A stretch of 25,247 nt of DNA, from positions 1-25,247 of the forward strand of contig WIXG01000711.1 of assembly GCA_009869945.1 (NCBI GenBank). Reading direction: 5' to 3'. The stretch is from Mesaphorura yosii. Lineage: Eukaryota > Arthropoda > Collembola > Poduromorpha > Tullbergiidae. The notes under the pieces are model-generated. The model worked only from the letters and a program-made list of their open reading frames with translations. It was not told the origin of the DNA and did not search any database. The position numbers and the translations under genes were made by a program. Numbering within the stretch: position 1 is the first letter of the stretch; the number at the start of each line of letters is the position of its first letter. Shown here in pieces: positions 1 to 8,104 of the stretch.

Positions 1-550
1 TCTTATCGGGGTCGCAGACGAGCATTAAGTTTAGTGAATAAAATCCTTTTCTATTGAAGTAGGAAATGGGATCGTCTTGAGGTGCCTCGTACAATCCAAT
101 GTAAAGAATGCGTATGTCGAGTTGGACTAATGTTTACAAAAATGGAAATGAACACCCCAACTTACTCTAAACAATATCTTCGTTTATCTGTTAAAAGATT
201 AATTGAAGCGGATTCAGAACTTATAACTTTGCTTATTGATAACAAAATTCGGCCCAATGCCTGTGTTGGTGTGTTGGTTTGCAATTCAAATCTTGATAAG
301 AGAATTAAGCTGGCCACAAATATTCGCGTTAAGTACTTTCAGAGCCATGATTTAATGATAATTTTCAGTTGATCTCATAAGAACTAGACCACTCTGAATT
401 ACAGTGGCCACAGCTTATCTTATCAGCAAGCACATAACAGTGACCACTCCACACTCCGAGCATGACTCCACACTGACCACGCAAGCCATTCACCAACAGC
501 AGCAGTACCTCCAATGACAGCCAGGACAAACGCCAATCGACGTGAACTTG
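1..550. other. Upstream flank, no gene supported
   Basis: AT-rich for the first 360 bases, then a more balanced stretch just ahead of the kinase ORF. An open frame at 82-372 starts at GTG, matches nothing I recognise and ends at a stop before the kinase. The stretch at about 440-480 repeats CTCCACACT twice. A 5' exon for the downstream spectrin-like gene would have to lie here or further left, but I cannot identify one. Confidence 0.4.
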
Positions 551-2011
551 ATGGTCCAAGTCCGGGACGTCATCGTGCAGGACTCTGTGGCACTTCGAAA
601 GTGGACGACTGTCTTGGATCAGATCCTACTCTCAGAGGTGGATAAGCTGAGAATCAAGAATTCGATCAGGGAGGGATATTACGAGGAAGCCGTTCTCGAG
701 TCCCTCAATATTTGGCAGGGGTACGGGCACGAGGCGGGGGCAAAAAGCGCCGAGCTGACCCGCGCCCTCCAGGAACAGCAATTGAATGCCCTTGCGGTTG
801 TCGTGGGACGGCTACTTGACGGCGGTGGCTCAGCTGGAGTTCAGACATTCTCTGACGGACAGTGGCCTTTCCGAACGCTTAAGGTTCTCGGCGCTGGGTC
901 ATTTGGCATTGTTATCGCCGTAGAAAGCGAGCTAGATGGCTCATCCTCCGCCCTGAAACTGGTCCCGAACCGACGGAGGGCCAATGAAATCCCGGAGACG
1001 GAGCTCCGCGAGTCTCGAATTTTGGCAAGCCTGGACCCACATCCGAACGTCGTCAAGTATGTGACATCAAATTACTTTAATTTCACCAGCGCCAAATTCA
1101 AAGAGCTCATTCACTGGGATCGTGAAGGTGAACCTTATCCTTACGCCTATTCTGATCACACGTACGAGTGGATCTCGGCCTACATAAACTCCAGGCACGT
1201 GCTTCGTGGGTGGTACATGCAAATGGATGTTTGTGGGGAGACATTACGGCAGTGGCTCGACGGCCTCTGCAGAAGTGGGCTGGCAAAGGGCCCAAGTTCC
1301 GGCCTTGATATTAACTCGATCAGGAGCCGAATTTGTCAAGACATTTTGAGTGCATTAGATTTCATTCACACGCGCCTGCCCGTAATTATACATCGCGACC
1401 TAAGACCAGAGAACATTTACTTTACACAATCTGGATTCAGGCTACCAGTCAAGATCGGTGATTTCGGGTTGGCCAACCAAATCACCGCCAACTCATACGG
1501 AGAAGCGACGCAGACAGTTCATGTAGGAAGCTTCATATATCGGGCTCCGGAGGTGGAACACCCACATCCGATGACGTCAAAAGCAACAAACAGGAGGGCG
1601 AAATATGGCCCAGCTATCGACCTCTTTTCGGCTGGCTTAATCCTATCGGAAGTACTTGACCCCGTCGAGCCTCTGTACTTAAGACCCAAGTTTGAACGTA
1701 TAAGGTTCAAGCAAGACACGGGCCCTGTTATTAGAGTCAAGTATCCACACTTCGTACAATTAATCCTGACCTTGACGAATGAGGATGCGGAGGAACGGAG
1801 TCGCTTCCAGTTATTAAAGATATTTGATGTGCCATCATCCGACAGACGTTTATTCATATCTGAGGCAACCAAGAGTGACCCCTCATCCAGTCCCGCACTG
1901 CAGTCTGCCTCGTACACATCATGTCGCCACCCAGTCCCGATCTTTCCCGAGGACTCCAAAGTCGAACCTTTGGTGCAGGCCGCGAGTTGCACTCAAGGTG
2001 AACCGCCTTAG
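551..2011 (+). CDS. Death-domain / eIF2alpha-kinase-like protein kinase
   Basis: One uninterrupted ORF of 486 aa. The first ATG is at 551; the frame is open back to a GTG at 542. Residues about 10-88 read as a death domain, ending in helices with the pattern LNIWQGYGHEAG and LTRALQEQQLNALA. The kinase domain follows: glycine loop GAGSFGIV (114-121), ALKLV with Lys136, alphaC Glu154, MQMDVCGETLRQWL, HRDLRPEN (catalytic Asp283), DFG (304-306) and APE (332-334). The MQM-C--TLR-WL pattern and the large insert between the early beta strands and that motif recall the PEK/GCN2/PKR family. The catalytic-loop Lys is replaced by Arg (HRDLRPEN), but the other catalytic residues are present. A tail of about 90 residues after the kinase core has no recognisable domain. 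The in-frame stop at 2009-2011 lies only 40 nt before spectrin-like coding sequence in the same frame, and no AATAAA lies between. It may therefore be the 5' part of a longer gene. The substrate is unknown. Confidence 0.82.
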   Translation: MVQVRDVIVQDSVALRKWTTVLDQILLSEVDKLRIKNSIREGYYEEAVLESLNIWQGYGHEAGAKSAELTRALQEQQLNALAVVVGRLLDGGGSAGVQTFSDGQWPFRTLKVLGAGSFGIVIAVESELDGSSSALKLVPNRRRANEIPETELRESRILASLDPHPNVVKYVTSNYFNFTSAKFKELIHWDREGEPYPYAYSDHTYEWISAYINSRHVLRGWYMQMDVCGETLRQWLDGLCRSGLAKGPSSGLDINSIRSRICQDILSALDFIHTRLPVIIHRDLRPENIYFTQSGFRLPVKIGDFGLANQITANSYGEATQTVHVGSFIYRAPEVEHPHPMTSKATNRRAKYGPAIDLFSAGLILSEVLDPVEPLYLRPKFERIRFKQDTGPVIRVKYPHFVQLILTLTNEDAEERSRFQLLKIFDVPSSDRRLFISEATKSDPSSSPALQSASYTSCRHPVPIFPEDSKVEPLVQAASCTQGEPP

Positions 2012-2051
2012 AGTGGAACAAGTATAGTTTTAGAAGGAAGAAATAAGTCAG
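1998..2051 (+). other. Candidate 54-nt intron joining kinase and spectrin frames
   Basis: AAG|GTGAAC at 1995-2003 is a fair donor, and AAGTCAG ending at 2051 supplies an acceptor. The length is divisible by three and the segment contains the kinase TAG at 2009-2011. Splicing would join the first base of a codon (1997) to CA at 2052-2053 and keep the frame into RIHEAAESVNPKT. Weaknesses: the 15 bases before the acceptor are purine-rich, and the intron is shorter than the others in this locus (68-87 nt). A better-looking acceptor, GTTTTAG ending at 2033, also fits phase 1, but paired with this donor it would leave a 36-nt intron. Confidence 0.35.
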
Positions 2052-3915
2052 CAAGAATCCACGAAGCAGCTGAATCCGTAAACCCAAAGACGTTAACAAA
2101 ATGGATGAATTCTTTCCTTGTGAAGGCTGGTATGGAAGTGAAAGATCTTTTCGTCGATCTCCGTGATGGGAGGATATTTCTCAAACTTCTTGAGATCATA
2201 TCGGGCGAAAAACTTGGAAAACCAAACTCAGGGCAGATGCGAGCGAATAAAATTGAGAATGTGAACAAAAGTTTAGCATTTCTACATACAAAGGTAATGC
2301 AGAGTAGAATCAACTGGAAGATTCACTGCAGACCGTGTAGGCTACATGGAAATTTTAATGAATGGTTCCTTCTTGTGCAGGTCCGATTGGAAAGTATCGG
2401 AGCAGAAGATATTGTCGATGGCAATCCACGACTTATTCTCGGTCTCATTTGGACCATCATCCTACGGTTCCAAATCCAGGAGATTGAAATTGATGTTGAT
2501 GAAGACAACGAATCGAGCGAAAAGAAATCGGCCAAAGATGCCCTTCTACTCTGGTGTCAGAGAAGGACGAACGGGTACAATTATGTCAACATTCAAGACT
2601 TTACCGGTGAGTTTGGAATAAACGGCAGAAAAATCGACAGGGGATGGAATTTGTAAACGTTATTTTGGATTCAGGGTCATGGAGGACTGGAATGGGTTTC
2701 AACGCACTCATCCACTCTCACCGGCCAGATCTTACTGAGTACGACCAGTTGATTCCAACAAAGCACATCGACAACCTCAACAATGCCTTCGATGTCGCCG
2801 AGCGAGATCTCGGAATCCCACGACTTCTCGATGCTGAGGGTAGGAAAATAAACCCTTCATGAAAAAGTTGCCACTTGACCAATTTACTAACCTGTACGTG
2901 GTACGTTGCAGATATCGACACTGCAAGGCCCGATGAGAAATCAGTTCTCACATACGTAGCATCCTACTACCACACATTTGCACGTATGAAAAATGAAACG
3001 AAGGGAGACAGAAGAATTGCCAATGTAAGTTGCAAAGATTACGACTGTTACTCGTAGGGTTGACATTTGATTTAATCTTATTTCACCTTTCAGTTTCTGC
3101 CGCAACTCCTCTCGGCCGACAAGATGAAGCGACAGTTCGAAATTGACACCCAAAAGCTACTAAGCTGGATCAAAGAAACCATTGCGAAGTTAAATGATCG
3201 CACATTTCCAAATTCCCTTGAAGGAATTCAAGAAGAACTTCATTCATTTAAGACGTACCGTACCAATGAGAAACCGACTGGACTGAAGCAAGTAATGAAT
3301 TCCTACCCGCCAGCACGCGATGTCAGCATGGCAGTGGAACAACTGAAGAAGCACTCTGAAGTTGGCGACGATTTGCGTGAGCATGAAGACGAATTTGAGG
3401 AAGTTGTGAGACTTGGCGCCAGCCTTCAGAAGAGAAACCCTGAAGTTGCAACCATTCTCGCTCAACTTCGTGAAGCCAGAGACGATTTGCACAAGACCTG
3501 GAGAGAAAAGGGCGATTATCTTCATCAAGTTATGGATCCTCAAATGCTCAGCCGTGAAACAGATCAAATTGACAGCGCTACAACCACACATCAGAATTTC
3601 TTGGACAATAAAAACGTCGGAAACAGCTTGGACGAGGTCGAAGGACTTTTGAAGGACAATGACTTCGAAGTCACACTTCTCGCACAGGAAGAGAGACTCA
3701 AGGCCTCCAATCAAATAGCTGAAATGGTTGATGTCGAGGAAGAATGGGCCCACGACAGGGAGAACAGCTCTGCTGCTGTGGAAAAGATAAATTATATCAA
3801 GGGACACTTGATTCTTTGGATTAGGATCACTGTTGTCTCACTGTTTATTATTATTATTTTGATTTTGATTTCCACTCTTGTGGAATCTTTTCGACCTTTA
3901 GTCGAGACAGACTAA
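2052..3915 (+). CDS. Mini beta-spectrin/alpha-actinin-like protein with C-terminal hydrophobic segment (5' end uncertain)
   Basis: Five coding exons: about 2052-2293, 2381-2606, 2675-2839, 2912-3024 and 3094-3915. Every internal junction is GT-AG and in frame. The first exons give tandem calponin-homology domains, the actin-binding module of beta-spectrin and alpha-actinin: VNPKTLTKW, LRDGRIFLKLLEIISGEKL, GAEDIVDGN, GLIWTIILRFQIQ, ALLLWCQRRT, HSHRPDL, LNNAFDVAERDLGI, YVASYYHTF. LLSWIKETIAKLNDRTFPN and TYRTNEKP mark the start of the first spectrin repeat. One degenerate repeat and part of another follow. The end is a hydrophobic run of about 25 residues (VVSLFIIIILILIS) and a short polar tail. 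From the ATG at 2105 the product is 504 aa, against about 2,300 for beta-spectrin. That ATG lies inside CH1 after the conserved KTLTKW helix, so translation probably begins further upstream: in an unseen exon, or through splicing from the kinase ORF. Confidence 0.85.
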
Positions 3916-4268
3916 AAACTACGACGCAGAAGCCGAAGCCTGAAGACGACACGACACGACTTTTGTTATAAAATTCTCTCGCAACGTTTTTGTAAAGAAA
4001 TGTAAGCTTTCTTTCTTTGTGTACACTTTCAGCACACCGAAAACGCTCTGACTGAGCAGACATTAAGATTAATTGTCAAGAATATTGGTTAATTTTTGTT
4101 AATAAACTGTGGTGGTACTTGAATTCGTGACCGTGTCATCAACAAAATTTTGGTTCTCTCGACCCGGATCAACGCTCATAATTGGACTTTCGTCCCTCTA
4201 ACAGGTATGGGAGGCGATTAAAGCCTCAGACATCTCTGATACCCACCAAATAAGCACAAAAACAGTTC
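3916..4268. other. 3' flank of spectrin-like gene
   Basis: Holds the spectrin-like 3' UTR, including an AATAAA at 4101-4106, and then AT-rich sequence with no supported gene. Confidence 0.5.
4101..4106 (+). terminator. Polyadenylation signal AATAAA (spectrin-like gene)
   Basis: Canonical AATAAA 186 nt after the stop at 3915, on the same strand and with no other gene nearby. Confidence 0.6.
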
Positions 4269-4404
4269 TTAGCTTAGAAGCAACCGCTTCGACAATGTCT
4301 TCCCGTTGAAAGTACGTGGCACACGGTAAAACAGCACGCTGGTTCCATTCTTTTTTATTCTGGTAGTTGCCGTTGCCACAAAACTTAACGGAACAAGCTG
4401 GCAT
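4269..4404 (-). pseudogene. Possible frameshifted THAP-domain relic
   Basis: On the minus strand an ATG at 4404 opens MPACSVKFCGNGNYQNKK, which resembles the start of a THAP zinc finger (initial Met, then Cys-x(2-4)-Cys). The matching continuation, TSVLFYRVP, is the G/S-F-x-F-P-like part of the domain but lies in a different frame. The shift falls at a run of six A (plus strand T, 4351-4356), where a one-base slip would account for it. The second frame stops near 4269, before the later Cys-x2-His pair. THAP domains occur in P-element-type transposases and in host regulators; I cannot tell which this came from. Resemblance is by eye only. Confidence 0.3.
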
Positions 4405-5354
4405 TTCGGCCGGATTCGAAAATCCTTAATACTCCTCGATAAAGTGCTCAAGAACTCCCGTACCAAACACTCAAATCAGTTAACGTGCAGGTCTTAATTT
4501 CATGTGCTATAATAGTCCATAAGAAATGTACTAAAGTTTCTGCCAGTTTGGAAAAAAGTTGTTTATTTTCGATTAGTCGGTAAGTGAGCGAACTTTGTTG
4601 TAGAATTTGTTAGCGTCAATTAACTTTGGGTTAAACGTTGATTTTTCCTTCATTTCACCGTGGTGTACACGGACACCGTGGAGAATTTCCATCAGAAGTC
4701 CGTCTGGAGTCCGGACTCCATGTCCGGACCATTGCCCTGCTTCCTGACTCCCTGGACATAGGTTTCAACGGTCTTCACTTTAGAGTCTGAATCCCCAAGT
4801 TAATGACCCAGGTCAACTGCGACTTTGTTTCACACTTTTGACCGGGTTGGACTCTGGGCCGGAAGGTCCTGTCCCGCAGGCAGGAAGAGCAGGACATGAG
4901 GAAGCAGTCCGGTCGAAAGGTATGTGCACATTTGCACAAATGCCAGATTCGGGAAATTCGGGCTCGGACTCGCAGGCTCACGACCCACACCCTGACCTTG
5001 TGAGAATTGGTGACCCTTCTCATTCATTTTACGCACGCAACAGCTGAGAAAACTCATGTCAGAGAGTGGTCGTCAGGTCAGAAATGGGCGAGAACGAGGT
5101 CTGCACTCATTTTGCAAGTAATATTATTTAAAGGTTGCTAATTATTTGCAAATTGAAAATAATAATTCCACCATTGAAAACTTTATTATTCGACAAATTC
5201 AAAATCATTAAAGAATTAAAACATTTACCATTGACAATGTGAACATTGAATACAATGAATCACAATTGAGAAAACTGATTACAAAATATTTGTGTAAGCA
5301 GAAACTTGAGACGCAGGAAAGTATCTCTTACATATTTGAGAGGGATGAGTTTAC

Positions 5355-5384
5355 CTAGATAAAAGATAAAGATACTTTATCTAG
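5355..5384. repeat. Inverted repeat with CTAGATAAA arms
   Basis: CTAGATAAA is mirrored by TTTATCTAG with a 12-base spacer. A related AAAGATAAAGGTAC follows at about 5405-5419, so this is a small cluster of GATAA-type words. No terminal duplication or ORF marks it as a transposon. Confidence 0.5.
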
Positions 5385-5555
5385 ATAGCCTATAATTTGT
5401 GAAGCTAAAGATAAAGGTACATTCTCATTAAAAACCGATGTCGTGATTGAGAGTACAGCATTAATACAACGATATGAGTATAAAATCCATTATTAGACAA
5501 CAAGACATATGTTAAAACCAATGATGGTTTGCTTCAGGATATCGTACTGCAAAGA

Positions 5556-5561
5556 TTTATT
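5556..5561 (-). terminator. Polyadenylation signal AATAAA (zinc-finger gene)
   Basis: TTTATT on the plus strand, that is AATAAA on the minus strand, 28 nt beyond the zinc-finger stop codon. Confidence 0.5.
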
Positions 5562-5588
5562 TGCTCAATAAATTCAAAATTACATTGA

Positions 5589-6317
5589 TTAGAAAAAGTT
5601 AGTTAATCGAATCTGGACTGGCCTTAAATGCGGAGCAATTACGGTTCCTTCCTCTTTGATGTCCATCGCACTTGGGAGCAGTTCCTCTTCCAATGGCAGT
5701 TCTTCGACCAGCTTCTCCTCTTGGTTTGATTCAGCCTTCACCACTGGAGTGCACGACCCCTTCCGCACATGCCGGGTCAGTTCCACCGACTCTTTGAACC
5801 CACGCTCGCAGATGGAGCACTTGAAGGGCCTTTCGCCCGTATGGCTTCGAATGTGCCTACAGAGACTCCGCTTCGTTGTGAACCCTTTCTTGCAGTACTC
5901 GCACTGGACGGAGGCTTTCTTCCGCTCGAGCGGGGGTTCATGTGTCCGCTTGTGCTCATCGAGAACAAACTTCCTGGAGAACCGCCTCCCACATTCGTCG
6001 CACGGGAACGGCTTCTCCACGGCGTGAGTCACGGCGTGGGCATGCAGGGCTGCCAACTGAGCGAAGCTCACCCCGCAATCCTGTTCCTGGCACTTGTAGG
6101 GCTTCTCTCCAGTGTGGGAAAACAAATGCGAGCGGAGGACGTCAGAACGGGCAAACGCAGCCCCGCAGAACGTGCATTCGTAAATTTTCTTGCGTGGGGG
6201 TCCTTTCGCGTGCAGGCGGCCGTGTCCGTTGAGGGCGATGCTGGTGGAGAATGTCTTGGAGCAAACACGGCACTTGTGAGCGCCGACTGACGGCGGTGGA
6301 GCGGCTGAAGTCGCCAT
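5589..6317 (-). CDS. C2H2 zinc-finger protein, six fingers
   Basis: Single-exon gene of 242 aa starting at an ATG at 6317. Six consecutive fingers fill residues about 16-190: CRVCSKTFSTSIALNGHGRLH, YECTFCGAAF, YKCQEQDCGVSF (four residues between the cysteines), FPCDECGRRFSRK, VQCEYCKKGF and FKCSICERGF. The sixth ends in Cys instead of the last His. TGEKP/TGERP-type linkers join fingers 2-3 and 5-6, as in Kruppel-type DNA-binding proteins. An acidic tail (EEKLVEELPLEEELL) could be an activation or protein-contact region. The role, probably sequence-specific transcription control in the nucleus, is inferred from the family; the target is unknown. It stands head-to-head with CHMP1 across about 575 bp. 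A TATATA element sits about 100 nt upstream of the ATG. Confidence 0.9.
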   Translation of the reverse strand: MATSAAPPPSVGAHKCRVCSKTFSTSIALNGHGRLHAKGPPRKKIYECTFCGAAFARSDVLRSHLFSHTGEKPYKCQEQDCGVSFAQLAALHAHAVTHAVEKPFPCDECGRRFSRKFVLDEHKRTHEPPLERKKASVQCEYCKKGFTTKRSLCRHIRSHTGERPFKCSICERGFKESVELTRHVRKGSCTPVVKAESNQEEKLVEELPLEEELLPSAMDIKEEGTVIAPHLRPVQIRLTNFF

Positions 6318-6420
6318 AGAGCAAAAATGTCACTCGAATTCAGGATTTTACAGTCAGAGGAAAAAAGTGTATGAGAACATGAGCAGAAGGTGCAGTATGA
6401 GAAGTGGACTTCAGAAGAGT

Positions 6421-6430
6421 AAATATATAA
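6421..6430 (-). promoter_or_regulatory. TATA-like element of the zinc-finger gene
   Basis: Reads TTATATATTT on the minus strand, 104-113 nt ahead of the zinc-finger ATG. The spacing would allow a 5' UTR of about 70-80 nt. Confidence 0.4.
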
Positions 6431-6498
6431 CGCAGGTTTAGGCGTGCTATTTTTAAAGTGCCCCCAGGTTATTGTGATTGCGATGCATTGACTAGTCG

Positions 6499-6522
6499 GT
6501 AATTCCGCTGCAGCGGAATTAC
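6499..6522. repeat. 24-bp perfect palindrome
   Basis: GTAATTCCGCTG is followed directly by its exact reverse complement with no spacer. Symmetry breaks at the flanking bases 6498 and 6523. It lies roughly one third of the way from the zinc-finger start to the CHMP1 start. It could be a dimer-binding site or a cruciform-forming sequence; no known element is recognised. Confidence 0.7.
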
Positions 6523-6892
6523 TGGTACGGACGGTGCAGTCTTTGTCTTCACATCACTGTCCCAATCATTTCATGTCCTTGGCTCTCGCTCGCGGCAAGC
6601 ATACTGCATCTTGATGTCATTCGTAGCAGTGATTTAATCCTTTGCATGACTCATTACATTGTAATCGTCACCAGTCACGTCATTTTCGTTACAAAATTCT
6701 AAATTAAATGATAAGGGATAAAGGAGAGACCATTGTTAATTCCTGTGTATCTTTCAACGTCGAACTTAATTGAACGTGTGACGTCTGCACCTGAGTTGAT
6801 CGATTAATCACCAGAATCCGATCTACCCGAATACTACGGTTAGCAGGATTCTGCTCTCGATAATTGTTGAGCACTAAATTGAGCGGTTCGCA

Positions 6893-7729
6893 ATGTCCAA
6901 AATGGAAGGTGAGCGGATTCCTTCCTGTTGGATGCACGTGCCACTTCTGACCCCGCACTGATCTGATTTGTTTACTCTTGATTTTAGATACGTTGTTCCA
7001 GCTTCGTTTCACCGCCAAACAGCTGGAAAAACTATCCAAAAAGGCAGAGAAGGACGAGGCGCTCCAGAAAGCCAAGATTAAGAAAGCACTGACACAAGGC
7101 AACGTCGAGGGTGCCAAGATTTACGCCGAGAACGCAATTCGGAAGAAGAATGAGAGCCTAAACTACCTCCGCATGTCGTCCAAGATCGATGCAGTCAGAT
7201 CAAAAGTCCAATCCGCGGTGGCTGCTAAAGGCATTACCCAAAACATCGGGCAGGTGGTCAAGGGGCTGGAGAAGGCCATGAACGCCATGGATTTGCCAAA
7301 AGTATCAGCGATTATGGACAAATTCGAGCAGCAGTTTGAGAACTTGGATGTCCGAACTTCGGTAAGGAAAAATCATAAATTCGGTCTGAGCGGGGATTGG
7401 AACCGTTCGACTAATATACGTCTGCTTCCTTTCTCCTTTCAGGTCATGGAGGACGCGATGGGCAGTGCCACGACCTTGACCTCGCCGAAGGAGCAGGTCG
7501 ACAGCCTGATTATGCAGATTGCCGAGGAGAATGGACTCGAGGTTGCTTCCCAACTGGCGGCGGTGCCCACGGCGGCCATCAAGACACCAGCAGCAGCGGC
7601 CTCGGAGAAGCAGGACGACCTTACCCGAAGGTAATTAAGCACTCCTAGAGCTCAAAAGCTTCAAATTATACGTATTTTACCTAAAATGTTGGTGTTTTTA
7701 TTCGCAGACTTCAAGAATTACGCAATTAA
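6893..7729 (+). CDS. CHMP1: CHMP1, ESCRT-III subunit
   Basis: Four exons: 6893-6908, 6988-7361, 7443-7630 and 7708-7729. All junctions are GT-AG, and the spliced product is 199 aa, the usual CHMP1 length. It begins [21 protein letters not shown]. The basic helical core of Snf7/Vps2-type proteins follows, with [62 protein letters not shown] and [22 protein letters not shown]. It closes with [12 protein letters not shown], which matches the C-terminal MIT-interacting motif of CHMP1. CHMP1 helps build ESCRT-III filaments and recruits Vps4 and spastin-type AAA ATPases in endosomal sorting, abscission and nuclear-envelope sealing. The first exon carries only five codons plus one base. Whether it is the A or B form cannot be settled by eye. 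Confidence 0.96.
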
Positions 7730-8104
7730 TTGCCGGCCTGACTCGCAGATTCCCTGCCAGTGCCGTTATCAGTATCACGAAGAAGATTATTGCATTGGTG
7801 ATGCTTACACTCCATTTCTTTAATTAAGTACTTTAAACTTCACTACCGAACAATTTAGGTCTATTTACTCTTATTGCCTTAAAGCGTGAGGAACCCTTGT
7901 GACCGAAGCTGATAAGCTGGAAAGTACTTCAAATCTAAGAATAACGAATCAATTACCTCATGCGTAACTGAAAAACCTGAATTACAAGTGTAATTAAAAT
8001 TGAAGCAAAATTCAAATTCAAATTGGTCTGTATATTTTCAAGTTGATCTTTTCTTTTGTCTTTTTCTTGGCCGCTGTTTTTCTTTGGTCATTCTTCGTCG
8101 TCAG
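7730..8104. other. Convergent intergenic region
   Basis: AT-rich gap between the 3' ends of CHMP1 (plus) and the double-tetraspan gene (minus). I see no clear AATAAA for either gene and no gene inside. Confidence 0.5.

Larger units (their letters stand above)
4405..5588. other. Gene-free AT-rich region
   Basis: I see no gene here. A GC-richer patch at 4690-5050 has small open frames on both strands without recognisable motifs. It contains a 16-bp palindrome at 4705-4720 (arm TGGAGTCC). From 5100 the sequence is AT-rich, with the GATAAA-rich inverted repeat listed separately. Confidence 0.5.
6318..6892. other. Divergent intergenic region, zinc finger / CHMP1
   Basis: Shared upstream region of two genes pointing away from each other. 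It holds the TATA-like element on the zinc-finger side and a perfect palindrome near the middle. No ORF in it is convincing. Confidence 0.6.

Noticed and set aside
82..372. Open frame of 96 codons at the left end
   Set aside because: Starts at GTG, has no recognisable domain and lies in AT-rich DNA. I could not link it to the kinase or the spectrin-like gene by splicing.
2346..2621. Alternative plus-strand frame inside the spectrin-like gene
   Set aside because: Runs across an intron and reads conserved CH-domain sequence in the wrong frame.
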